A stretch of DNA of 32,820 nucleotides from Tubulinosema ratisbonensis (Eukaryota > Microsporidia > Tubulinosematidae), in assembly GCA_004000155.1 (NCBI GenBank), contig RCSS01000247.1, positions 1 through 32,820 on the forward strand, written 5' to 3'. The notes under the pieces were generated by a model, which saw nothing but the letters and a program-made list of their open reading frames with translations, made no database searches and was not told where the DNA came from. This document shows, piece by piece, positions 1-9,757 of this stretch. Numbering within the stretch: position 1 is the first letter of the stretch; every line of letters begins with the position of its first letter. Made by a program: the position numbers and the translations under genes.

Positions 1-78
1 AACTAGATACAAATTTTCTTAAATAGAAGGTATAACAAAAGACCTTCGTATGCATTCCCATCCATAGGCAACAAAAAA
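1..78 (+). mobile_element. SINE-like retroposon, copy E (3' part)
   Basis: This is the 3' part of the dispersed repeat described in full at 2178. It shows the block AGAAGGTATA, then a GACCTTCGTATG block, CCATCC, and the end GGCAACA followed by six A. Homology to the other copies already begins at base 1 (AACTAG matches ACTAGG in the 2178 copy), so the element may continue upstream of the window. No target-site duplication can be judged because the left flank is missing. Confidence 0.75.
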
Positions 79-2159
79 TGAGAAATAATGCTTCTAGAAT
101 ATTCTTGATGTTAAAATAAAATAAAAAAAATACAAACAAAAAAGTTTTTCTGTTTTATAAAAATTATCTCAAAAATATTCAACAAAAAATTTTTACTATT
201 GTCGAAACTTACAGAATGTTTCAAATTATAAGTAATATTCATGTAAATTTTTAATAAATTTTTATTTATTAGTTTTCTCTTGGTGATACTCTTATGGGGG
301 TAGCGATGGGTTTATTCTACTCTTTTTTGTATAAGGAATTTTCTAAAAAAAATAAATAAATTTTTATTTGCTTCGTTTACCACAGCAAATAATTTTTATA
401 TTGTTTTCCTCATATTAATGTGTTATAGCATAGTCAAAACCAATTTATTACTCAATATTTTGAATACATTTTAAATTTGATAAATTGATTACAAATAAAA
501 TCATATTTAATAGAAGTTATTATGAAGATAATGTTTTTATCAACTAAGAAAATACTTATAGAGAAATTTGATTCTTAAATCATATTATATATAATGTTAA
601 GAAATTAAAAACGCAAATCTTATTATTTTTAAGTTTTGTTTTTATTAAAATTGAACTAGGTAGCTTAAAAAAGTTTAATTTTGGGGGTTACTTGAGTGAT
701 AACGATTTAAGAGATAAAAACTTGTTATTTTTATTAATTTTCTTTGCAGCTGGTTTTCGCACTTTAGGTGTATTTGATAAATATTTCTAAAATTGCATTG
801 TTTTGTTATGTTTGTTTAGATTAAATGCCGATAACACCATTTTCTATTTAAAAAATCTATCTGAGTAGTTTTTTAGTCTAAGACAGATTTGAAAATCTAA
901 TTGATTAAATTTAAATTATTCTAAGAGTTGTCTAAGATTCTAGTCCAGGACACTTACCAAGCATAATTTGTTAAAGTTTATACTTATATGCTTTTCCCGT
1001 GATTCTTTACCATCTCTTTGATCTTTTAAAAAGCAACTAGTGGCTATTAAACAAATCTTTCTTTTTTATCATGACCTGAACTGTCATGATTCAACAGACT
1101 GTATAACGACTAAGAATATTATAATGCTAAGTCAAAAAATATGAAGACAAATTTATGAAAGAAATAGTAAAGAAGATATTTTACAAAAATTTCAGATATT
1201 TTTAATGGAAAGATATAGCAAAACTTTTTTAAGTCGAAATAATAAATTATCTTTTTTAAACTGAAATAATAAATTATCACAGCTAAAAAACATTTTTTAT
1301 CTTTAAATTTAGTATTGACAGAATCAAAGTTAAAAAAAAGAGTTTTAAAAGATTTTACTTTGTTAATAATATGATATTTCAGACTTCTAGCTCAAATATA
1401 AGCATTTTTAATAATAAATAATATATATTTTGTATGTATTATAAAGTCTAATTACAACTCATTTTTTTGAGAATATAAGAAGGGTTTATTCAAACTGTCA
1501 ATAATTTTAAATTCAAGGGTAAATTTTTTGAAAAAATGATCAAAATAAGTATAAAAAAGGCTGAATTGTAAATTATATTTTTGATTAACTTTCAACTGTT
1601 TATTAATTCAAACAATGAAAAACATAGCTCAATACGCACATGTAATAAATTTTATGAATATTTTTTGATACAACGCTTTAGTCGATATAAAAGGATAATA
1701 GCTTTTGTTTGTAAGGTTTAAAAACCTTAACTTCTGTTTCACTTGCAAAAAATATTTTTATTGATTTGATAAAGAAATTAGAATGGTAATAACTTGCAAA
1801 ATATTTTCTCGTTTCGAATTTTTTTATTGCACAATAGACGATTTGTAGAATAGCGCATTATGTTTTACTATATAATTCATGTTTCCTGTTTATGAGCTAA
1901 TATTAAAAACTAGACCAATAATAAACATCAAAGATAATTGCAATATAAAGTAAACCCAGCCTTTTTCATAGTCTTCATTTTTCTCTATAAGTTTGTGCGA
2001 GACTAAAATATTTAAACATCAGATTTTTTTCTAGCTTATTGTAGTGTCTCTTTTCTCTAGTCTATCATATTTGCAATCTATACTAATATAAACTTTACTG
2101 AATTTATAAATAAAACTTTTAGGGGATTTTAGTCAATATAATATTATTGCAACCCAAGG
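79..2159. other. A+T-rich spacer without recognisable genes
   Basis: No open frame of useful length and no recognisable protein relic was seen on either strand. The stretch is full of short A and T runs and stops in all frames. One segment near 1484-1516 (GGGTTTATT followed by a T/A-rich block) resembles part of 12600-12690 and may be a small repeat fragment. Confidence 0.6.
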
Positions 2160-2177
2160 TATAAATGTATTTTTCCT
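2160..2177. repeat. Left half of imperfect target-site duplication, copy A
   Basis: The 18 bases match 2394-2411 at 16 of 18 positions, on either side of the SINE-like element. The last five bases (TTCCT) also stand before two other copies, so part of this match may belong to the element itself. Confidence 0.45.
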
Positions 2178-2393
2178 GTAACCAAAGCCTGCAAGGTAAG
2201 GTAGACTTAGGCAGTCAATAGAGTGCCGGGGTGGGGTTTAACGGATGAAAGGCTCGCAGCATCTTGAGCTATACCTCAGTATGGGGAACATATTTTACCG
2301 TATGTTTCCGTCGACTAGGTATAAATATATTTGTAAAGAAGGTATAGCGAAAAGATCTTCGTGAATACTTTCCATCCCTGAGCAACAAAAAAA
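2178..2393 (+). mobile_element. SINE-like retroposon, copy A (full length)
   Basis: Reference copy of the window's dispersed family, about 216 bp. It begins GTAACCAAAGCCTGCAAGG, has a G-rich centre (GGGGTGGGG), a GCTCGCAGCATCTTGAG block, a TATGTTTCC block, AGAAGGTATAGCGAAAAGAT, and ends AGCAACA plus seven A. Matching sequence is found at 24046 in the same orientation and at 9275 and 14319 on the minus strand; shorter copies lie at 1, 6077 and 12807. It has no open reading frame, no LTR partner and no convincing pol III A/B boxes. The A-tail and flanking 16/18 duplication suggest insertion by a LINE-type reverse transcriptase. The family name SINE-like is an inference; I do not recognise a parent RNA. 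Confidence 0.8.
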
Positions 2394-2411
2394 TATAAAT
2401 AAATTTTTCCT
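2394..2411. repeat. Right half of imperfect target-site duplication, copy A
   Basis: Matches 2160-2177 at 16 of 18 positions, directly after the A-tail of the element. Confidence 0.45.
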
Positions 2412-4500
2412 ACACCTGACTCCAGTTATTATAAATTATGTATGTATCCTAACTTTTTAGTGTTGCACATAAATTTTTCAAAGCTTCTATGAAAAGTGAA
2501 ATACCGAAATATTCTTTGATTTTATAAGCTTTGTTATTTAAATTTCTAAGATAAATACACTCCTTGACATTAATAGTTTATGTTTTCTTTGACATTTTAA
2601 TTAGGCCAACCTCCTGATATTACTTTTTTTGGTTTCAAAATATCATTATTTTGAAAATCACTAAAAAATTTACATTTAGCGTTTTAAACGGCAGAATAAA
2701 TTTAACAATAATATTGTTTGAGGAATCGTCATTACTTATATTGTTAAAATGAAAAGAGTTATTTTCTAAAAACATTCTTTATTTATTTCTAAACAAATTT
2801 ATACTTTTAATGTTTCAGATGTTTAACCATTAAATCAATACCTCATCTGAACATATAAAAATCAAAGCCAATCCACCATTATCTGAATATCCCTGACACA
2901 AATAAAAAAATCACTTTTTAAAAACTGTAAATATTTTGAACTTAAATTTTTTTACCATAAATAATATAAATCATCTCTTTGTTTAATATATAATTATAAG
3001 AAAAATCTAAATTAAAAGTTTTTTCTGTCATTTTAATGGAAAAAAACTGTTTTATGAATAAAAACAATGATTTTCATCAAAAACTCCTATATTTCAACTA
3101 TATAAATTTTTATATATAACAATACTATAAATTTTCAATATAATTTAAAAACGAATTTTATTTTAGATAAAGCGGCTACAATAAAAATAACAGACCGACG
3201 TTTTATAAATTTTTAAAAACTATTAAACTTAATTTCAATATCAACTAAGCTTTAGAAGCAAAACTATCAAAATTAATGCAGTGTAGGAGATAAATTTTTA
3301 CAAGAAATAATTTTTTTTATGAAATAAATTTAAAAGGATATCTGAAAAAAAGTTTTGAGAATTATCGCGGAAAAAATTGTAGTGTGCAAATGATCGGCAT
3401 CGAAAGGCTAGGAAATAAATAAAAACAAGAAACCAGAAGATTTTATGAAAATCCAAAGTTAAATAATTATTTATGATGTTTAAAAAATTATCTTGTTCTT
3501 TTTGATAATTTTGATTAATTAGTTTTCTAAAAAATTTTTTTCGGAAAAAGATTAAATTTTTGTTGTAATTTTTAATTTGTTTTTTTAATTATTTAATGTT
3601 TTCAATCTTACCTAAAGCCAGAGTTTTTTCAAATGGGTAGATAATTAAGATCTTTATGAGTTAGTTTTTTACATATAAAAACGCATCAATAATCCAAGTT
3701 CTTTTTAAATATTTAATCTCTTACAATCTCATCAACAATTATTTTTCCTTAATAGTACAGATCAACCACTCTTAATATTAAAATAACCTTTTTCCTATAA
3801 CATGCATTAGATTAACCTCTATAACTCGAATATACAACTTTATTATATTTTTTTATGAAAATTTTCAAATGAACCTTCATCACGACAATAATGAAGAGAT
3901 TTTTTACTATAATTAAGTTTTTTACTTTGATTTGTACACATTTTTAGAACATTTCAGTCATTGCAAATTTTAAACTTATAAAACACAAATTTTATTATAT
4001 TTGTGGTCGTAAACTTTTTAGTTATTACATCATCGATATTATTATAAATAAACAAATTAAAATAAACATAACCCTTGGAAGAAAAACAGATAAAGATGTA
4101 AATTAAGACTATTTATTTTAAAATACTAAAATTAAGCAATATATCAACTTATTAGGACATTCCTTAATTGAGTTTAAGTTTATTTGAATATTTTTAAATT
4201 ATTTATATTTCTATTTTGTTGTATATATTGCATTTTTTTATTTTTATTATTTATTTTTAAGAAACAATATTTTACTAAAGACTAATATTTATTTGGTTTT
4301 AACCGTTATAAAAAATGTATTAGAATATTATAATTTAAAAAAATTATGATAGCCTCTTCTAATCCGTAAAGCTTTTTATTGACTGGATCGAAAAAAAGTT
4401 TGTTTTGCACAAAAAATAATCTTTTCTTGACTCGAAAATAGTTTAAAAATTAAACCCTTCTACTATTACATGGGATTAAAATTTCTCACAGCAAAAGGAA
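2412..4500. other. A+T-rich spacer
   Basis: No gene or clear relic seen. Positions 3872-3890 repeat 12666-12684 with one mismatch in 19 (CATCACGACAATA core), hinting at a further old dispersed repeat. Otherwise only homopolymer-rich sequence. Confidence 0.55.
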
Positions 4501-4506
4501 CAAACA

Positions 4507-5352
4507 ATGCTTATTAACAAAGATTTTGTATATAACTTAAAAAAGGGAAACGGATTTTAACGATTGGAGATGTAAAATCAGAACTTGTTATGGAAAAATA
4601 ATAACAGACATTTTGAATAAAAAAATTTTAGAGAAGGAACACAACCACAGTGCTTATAAATACGAGGCTTCTAAACATTAAAGACTATACGAAATCTATG
4701 AGAAAGGGAAGACAACATATGAAAACACACTTGACCTAATAGCTAGTATAACAAGTAAACAAGACAATACTACAATATAACTATTATCTAAATATAAATC
4801 CATACAGAGTGTGATTAATTTAAAAAGAAACAAAATTCGAAATTATGAACCTAGAGCATTGAATGATATTCCAGAAACATTCCGTAAAACTTTGACTGAA
4901 GACCGCTTTTTAAAATACGACAGTGGGATTTTCGATGAAGAAAGCGTCTTGATTTTTTATACTTATAAAGCCTCAGAAAACATGAATAAAGTTGTGACGC
5001 TAGTTTCAGATGGAACATTTAAATCAGTTGCTNGCGATTTTATCAATTATATAGTATTCATATGCAATATATTGGGAAAACAGTACCGCTTATTTATATT
5101 CTTATGAAAAAAAATGAAAATTTTTATAAAAAAGCCTTTGATCAGTTAGATACAAACAGTATTCCCTTTAAATAAATGATAATTTCCAGTTTGAGAAATA
5201 CATATCATCTAAAAGGAGATATATATTGATTGGCTTTATTCCAAGGAGTAAAAAATATATAAATCAAAAATTAAATAAAATATGCCTTTTCCAAATAAAA
5301 CTTTATTTAATAAAAATAAACGTCTTGGTACGACTATATCCAACCTGATCAT
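4507..5352 (+). pseudogene. MULE transposase relic 1 (FLYWCH-type finger plus start of DDE core)
   Basis: Broken transposase of the Mutator-like (MULE) superfamily, a DNA transposase that moves elements by cut and paste in the nucleus. After an ATG at 4507 and a frameshift near 4555 comes a FLYWCH-like zinc finger: WRC (Cys at 4571), a second Cys at 4586, and HNH at 4640-4648. Stops follow at about 4678 and 4776. The open stretch 4811-5104 holds the start of the DDE core, VSDGTFKS, with the first catalytic Asp at 5009. A frameshift near 5087 then gives PLIYILMKK and NFYKKAFDQL, the usual next MULE block. Beyond 5200 an FQGVKNI block, a CLF block and a RLG...YPT block can be read in alternating frames. 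One N lies at 5033. Many stops and shifts show it is dead. It has no usable start in the 4811 frame (GTG only). Confidence 0.8.
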
Positions 5353-5379
5353 TTATATAACGCTTAGAATTTTAAGAGA

Positions 5380-5965
5380 TAATACATTGTAACAGATTTC
5401 GAAATAACACCAAAGAATTTATATGCAAAATATTTCAAAAACGTTTCAATATATGGATATATGTTTCATTTCGGACAAATAATATGGCGAAAAATACAAT
5501 ATTTGGAGTTAAACTCAATTTCTTTGCAATATGATAAATTTAGAAAATTTATAAGATATTTATTATCACTAACCTTTATACTGACAAAAAAACGTTTTAC
5601 AGACTCATATTTTCATTTTAGAAAAATCTAATTACAAAGAAGATAGAAGTATTATAAAATTCTTAGAATACTTCAAAAATACTTTCATTGGATATTGTAA
5701 TGCAAACAACCTAGCTTGTAAAGAGCTTTTGTTTTCAATAGAATTTTTGTCTTGTTATGGCAGGATACAAACTAATATACCAAGAACAATTAACGATTTG
5801 GAAGCGTAGCAAGGTAATTTAACTAGAATAAACGGGCTTTCACATTCTAATTTTTGCAAGTTTTCACATACCTTACAAAAAATTGAGGAATATAATAGAT
5901 TGTCTCTCTAAAGATTACCTACTGGCAAATTAGATGTAAATAAAAATTTTAAGCGAAAGAAAAAA
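5380..5965 (+). pseudogene. MULE transposase relic 2 (second Asp to C-terminus)
   Basis: A second MULE-type core begins about here without its N-terminal half. TDFE with the second catalytic Asp is at 5395, followed by KNLYAKYFKNVSIYG, then FHFGQIIWRKIQ at about 5464-5500, the well-known MULE motif with an aromatic-His pair. Further down, in other frames, come YFKNTFIGYC (about 5670), a CYGRIQTNIPRTINDLEA block (about 5755-5808; the PRT-N-EAW element of MULEs with its Trp lost to a stop), and HSNFCKF and EEYNRLSL near 5850-5910. The block equivalent to TDFE through FH already seems to be present in relic 1 at 5215-5350, so this looks like a different, 5'-truncated copy joined to it. Stops and frameshifts make it non-functional. 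Confidence 0.75.
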
Positions 5966-6076
5966 TTAAGAATAATGACTAAAAGTTTTGTTTATTTTGA
6001 CCTAGATACATATTTAGATGTGATTTTAATTATAACGGCTGGAAATTAAATAATAATCAAATTATTCTCTCCTTAA

Positions 6077-6229
6077 TTTTTAGGTCGAAAAAACCCTACC
6101 TCGCACCATCTTGTTTATGCATAGACATGTGAAACATATGCTTCTTATGACTGGGTATTTATGTATTATAAATAGAAGATATAGCAAAAGATCTTAGTAT
6201 AAATTTTTATCCTGAGGCAACAAAAAAAA
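6077..6229 (+). mobile_element. SINE-like retroposon, copy F (5'-truncated)
   Basis: Contains TCGCACCATCTTG (compare CTCGCAGCATCTTGAG in the 2178 copy), an ACATATGCTTC block, ATAGAAGATATAGCAAAAGATCTT and the end GGCAACA plus eight A. The first ~70 bases of the full element are absent; the 5' limit at about 6077 is approximate. It abuts the broken 3' end of the minus-strand gag, whose frame runs on into this repeat for about 25 meaningless codons. I found no clear target-site duplication. Confidence 0.65.
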
Positions 6230-6234
6230 GTCAT

Positions 6235-6808
6235 AAATTTTTTATAAAAATTGTTTTGTTCTTTGTTCTTGTTTAGACTACATTCATGTGTTGAATGAGT
6301 CATCGAATTGTGAATTTTGCAGAATTTATTTCTTGGTTTCATGTATTGGTTTTTATTAAAATTTATATTTGTTGGCACAAAGTTTTTAGTGTTTTTTTCT
6401 TCGCTTAAAACTATTAAATTTTCTTCAAGATTCCTTAGATATGTGATAATATCTTCTAAAAGATTAAGATTATTTTTCATTACTTCTAACTTTGTATAGA
6501 CTCCTAGCCCTCTAAGGAATGATTCTTGCAATCTTCTTTTAATTTCATGTGTGCTTAACTCGGCAGCAATACTATATGCGTTAAGCTTTGATTCTAATGA
6601 TTTTATGTAATCATTTATACTTATAAAATCAATTTGTCTAACATTTTCAAGTTCAAATAAAAATTTGTTTACTTCTTTCTTATCAAATTTAATTTTCAAT
6701 AATTCCTTTCTAGTATTAATTAAATCATTTGTAATTAATCCAGATTTGAGATTTTGATCGAAGATGAGATTCTTAAGAATTATACAAGTCTCATCTGGTG
6801 TCCATCCT
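6235..6808 (-). pseudogene. Ty3/gypsy-type gag, C-terminal part with zinc knuckle
   Basis: Minus-strand Gag fragment, the structural protein that packages retrotransposon RNA. The frame is open from about 6808, upstream of the first Met at 6699, starting GWTPDETCIILKNL, so the Met is internal. The middle is helical, with a run of Leu/Glu/Asn (residues about 60-120 from the Met). Near the end is CKIHNSMTHSTHEC, spaced C-x2-H-x4-H-x4-C, a nucleic-acid-binding zinc knuckle in which His replaces the second Cys, a variant known in Ty3/gypsy Gags. Basic and Asn-rich sequence precedes it. The coding part stops at about 6240, where the SINE-like copy F begins. The N-terminal part of the same Gag continues at 7953-8243, beyond an oppositely oriented pol segment. 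No protease follows on this strand. Confidence 0.75.
6802..6808. repeat. CCATCCT direct repeat, left copy
   Basis: CCATCCT here and at 7946-7952 bounds the plus-strand pol segment inside the minus-strand gag. The wider context (CCATCCTGATAT against CCATCCTAAATAT) is also similar. It could be a target duplication, recombination microhomology or an assembly overlap. Confidence 0.5.
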
Positions 6809-7945
6809 GATATTAATAATAATATGATACTCANAGNGAAAAATATGTGTCCAGATCAGCTAAAGATTAAGTTCACAGTTCAACAACACCANATTAAAGC
6901 TGTNATAGACACAGGTAGNAATAAAAATTATATAAATTTGGNGTTNTGTAAAANANTGAATTTCAAAGAAGTTACTAACGATAGNGCTTTAGAAACAATA
7001 ACAGCAAACGGAGATATTGTNAAATCTGTTAGTCATGTAATGTTAACTTTAAATTTGGAAAATGATAANAATGATATAAAAGCCAAATTTTACNTGTTAG
7101 ACAANTTGCCATGTGAATGTATTTTAGGAAATAATTTTTTATCGGAAANTAATTGTNACATTGACTTTAAAAATTTAGAAATAATATTGAACAAGAAAAA
7201 AATAAGCTTAATTACAAATGAAGACAGGACACTATTNGANACACCTGATGAAGACATAATTGATAAGTGTTTATATTCAAGCAAAAACGAAAGTGATCTA
7301 GATAAATTGTTNAAAGAATATCAANNTAATAATGACAAACTTATACTCAAGTTAAATCCGGTAAAATTAAATATTAAACCACATAATTTACCNATACAAT
7401 GTAAGTCATTTAATTTGCCATACAAGTACAAGAAAGAGATTGAAACTGAATTGAAAAGACTAATTGATAATGACATTATAGAAGAAACNAAACATTGTAA
7501 TTANAGTAGCCCAGGGTTTGTAATTGAGAAGAAAAATGGCAGTTTAAGATTAGTTATAGATTACAGNATGGTTAATAAAGTAATAANTGATGAGGTTATT
7601 GGTATTCCAAAAATTTTCGAAAACTTACAAANAATCGGAGAAAACAAATGGTTTTCTAAAATTGATTTAAAAAATGGTTTTAACCAAATACCTATACATA
7701 AAGATTCAAGGGAAATAACAGGCTTTGTAATACAAAATAAGAATTATGTTTACAAAAGAATCCCATTTGGATTAAAAAGCGGNCCAAAGATTTTTCAAAA
7801 AATAATTGAAGGGTTTGTAAATGAGTTTNACTCATTATTTGTTTATATTGATGACATAATNATATTTTCNAAAAGTGAGAAGGAACATGAGATGTTGCTA
7901 ACNAAANTNTTGAAAAAGTTGTATGATAACAGAGNGGTGATAATG
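6809..7945 (+). pseudogene. Ty3/gypsy pol fragment: aspartic protease and reverse transcriptase
   Basis: Plus-strand Pol piece of an LTR retrotransposon, which would process its polyprotein and copy its RNA. The open frame starts formally at 6764, but the first ~45 bases are antisense gag. The protease shows IDTG at about 6904-6915 followed by NKNYI, and ILGNNFL near 7120. After a linker comes the reverse transcriptase: PYKYKKEIETEL, SSPGFVIEKKNGSLRLVIDY (about 7505-7565), motif A KIDLKNGFNQIPIH (about 7657-7700), motif B FGLKS (about 7768) and the catalytic YIDDI (about 7843-7857). It ends a few residues later at the junction; thumb, RNase H and integrase are missing. About 40 isolated Ns between 6834 and 7935 give unknown residues and suggest a consensus of several genomic copies. 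The stop at 7952 belongs to the antisense gag. Confidence 0.85.
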
Positions 7946-7952
7946 CCATCCT
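7946..7952. repeat. CCATCCT direct repeat, right copy
   Basis: Second copy of the heptamer at 6802-6808, at the other end of the inverted pol segment. Confidence 0.5.
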
Positions 7953-8243
7953 AAATATCGTTGCAACATCTAATCCCTGTGGGTTGGTTGCGTCAAGTAT
8001 TGCTCTTATTTGCAATCTCCAGTTGTCTAATGTCTCTGGATTAAGTCTTTCAAGTCTTTGAATGTTTAGTATGGGTCCCTGTTTGTTGTTTATCATGGTT
8101 GGGAATTGGATAGTTTGTGAGTTATGGAGTGATAGTTGTTCTAACTTGCAGGTTAAGATCTCTGAAATTGGATTCAATTTGTGGTAACCTGTTGGTTTGT
8201 AGGTTTTATTAAATTTGTTTTTATTATTATTATTTAAATACAT
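7953..8243 (-). pseudogene. Ty3/gypsy-type gag, N-terminal part
   Basis: Starts with an ATG at 8243 and an Asn/Lys-rich leader coded by an ATT/AAT repeat. It continues through SLHNSQTIQFPTMIN and LNPETLDNWRLQIRAILDA to TNPQGLDVATI, where the plus-strand pol segment interrupts it. The Trp-Arg...LDA block resembles the start of the capsid-like retrotransposon Gag domain. Read on the minus strand, this end and the fragment at 6808 fit together across the CCATCCT repeat into one Gag of about 290 residues, so the two belong to one element. The codons shown downstream of 7953 in this frame are antisense pol and have no meaning. No LTR or primer-binding site could be recognised upstream of 8243. Confidence 0.65.
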
Positions 8244-9274
8244 AAAAGAAAAGGGGTCATTTGTTTAATATTTTCCTTTATCTAGATTTTTTTCTGAAAA
8301 ATCTTAGGGTTACAATAATATATTGCTATTAGATTTATTAAAATGTAATTTTATATTTTGAGTTGAATAAATAGATTATTAAATTCGAAATTGTACTGGA
8401 TTACAGCATTTTAATATTAATAAACAAGATATCTTTATTTAATATTTAATAATGTGCTAATCGTTGTTAACTAGTTTTTTATTTAACAACATAGGTCTAA
8501 ATTATAATAATATTTATAATTTGTTGCTGATAAAAACTTCTTATTAGAGCAATGATTTTCTAACTCTTAACAGTAAGAATTATAATATTATGGAAATATT
8601 AAATTCGGTGTGATTCTTAAAACTAAAAATAATTTTATCATAATATATCTTTTATAAATCTATCAAAAAATAATTTGCTTTCTATTTGTAATTTGTAAAG
8701 CTTTTTTTAATATTTAAAAAATTTAATTCTTAATAATATAATTATCAAATAGGAATTTATGTAAAGTTAAAATATTCAATTTCTAGTATCTATATTTGTT
8801 TAATTTAACCTCCTTGTTTTTCGTTTCTTTCTATTTGTAAGGTTAGAAATCAACACATAGAACTATAATTCTGTCATAATATAGTAAATTAGGCTTTGTC
8901 CAATTGAGAAAAATTAAATATCAGTATTGGCATATTTAGAATATTCAAAAGTATTTCATTGCATGTAAAAAATATTCTTAAAATTGTTTCAAATTACCGC
9001 TGACTATACTGGATCAAATAGATATTTATTCTAATATATTATAACAAAGGTCTTTTGCAATATATTTGTTAATGGCTGACAAGATCATTTGATAAATTCT
9101 TTGTAATTTGAATAAATTCTATCCGATGGTTATTTTAAAGATTAGTAGATAAAGAATTTTGTAAAACATTTTAATTTGTTTTTTTGTTAATTTTTTGTAA
9201 AAACAGTATTAATACAAAATTTTTGCAAGAATAGCCTAATCTAGGATAAAAAAATAGTTTATTTCTTTTCATTA
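8244..9274. other. A+T-rich spacer
   Basis: This is where a 5' LTR and leader of the minus-strand gag would be expected, but I cannot define a repeat or a primer-binding site. No gene seen on either strand. Confidence 0.5.
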
Positions 9275-9490
9275 TTTTTTGTTGCCTAGGGATGGAAAAT
9301 CCATACATAGATTTTCTCTAGACCTACTAAATAAAGTATAAAACCTAGTTAAAAGAAACATATGGTAAAATAAGTATATACAAAATTAGATATTGCTCAA
9401 GATAATGCGAGTCTTTCACCAGCTAAAATCCACCCTCGTGTACTCTATTTACTGCCCAAATCTATCTTAACTTGCGGGCTTTAGCTACAG
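9275..9490 (-). mobile_element. SINE-like retroposon, copy D (near full length)
   Basis: Minus-strand copy. On the plus strand it opens with six T and GTTGCCTAGGGATGGAAAAT (the A-tail end) and closes with GCGGGCTTTAGCTACAG (the 5' end). The GCCC at 9454 and GGGC at 9476 replace the GCCT/AGGC pair of the 2178 copy, a compensatory change in a short stem. The A-tail has six A. No clear target-site duplication; it lies right next to the MULE scrap at 9530. Confidence 0.75.
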
Positions 9491-9529
9491 AATATAATTA
9501 AATTATTGTCAATTCATAAATATTATGAT

Positions 9530-9757
9530 AGACAAATTGATAGCATGGTCACAGTTGGATACTATAAGTTTCCTTTTTCTGTAAGTGGTAATTTCTATTT
9601 TGGTAAATGATCCTCATTCGAAACAAGAGAAATATATATTGGTTTAATTCAAGGAGTTCAAATATATAAACTAAAATTCGAATAAATAATGTCTTTTCCT
9701 AAAAATATTTAAATTATCGAAAGAGGCAAGTCTATAAGACTATATCCAACAATCATA
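9530..9757 (+). pseudogene. MULE scrap, second copy of 5145-5350
   Basis: Nucleotide similarity to the 5145-5350 part of MULE relic 1: a GATAC...CCTTTT block, GGTAATTTC against GATAATTTC, then ATATATATTGGTTTAATTCAAGGAGT (9634 on) against the same block at 5218, ATGTCTTTTCC against ATGCCTTTTCC, and GACTATATCCAAC in both. It codes for the FQGV block but has stops in every frame. The similarity ends near 9757, close to where relic 1 ends at 5352, which suggests that both copies share an end there. Confidence 0.65.

Noticed and set aside
2178..2280. tRNA- or 5S-derived head of the retroposon
   Set aside because: No acceptable A box or B box and no cloverleaf could be made by eye; the closest B-box-like block (GCTCGCAGCATC) is poor.
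2172..2393. Reading the dispersed repeat as a solo LTR (TGTAAC...CAACA ends)
   Set aside because: TG...CA ends fit, but the A-tails, variable 5' ends and a 15-bp duplication around a truncated copy do not; LTR insertions give 4-6 bp duplications and complete ends.
6317..6499. Plus-strand 60-codon frame
   Set aside because: Antisense of gag; Phe/Leu-rich composition.
7090..7284. Minus-strand 64-codon frame
   Set aside because: Antisense of the protease region of pol.
7692..7940. C-terminal part of the minus-strand frame that begins at 8243
   Set aside because: Antisense of reverse transcriptase; only the part from 8243 to about 7953 is gag.
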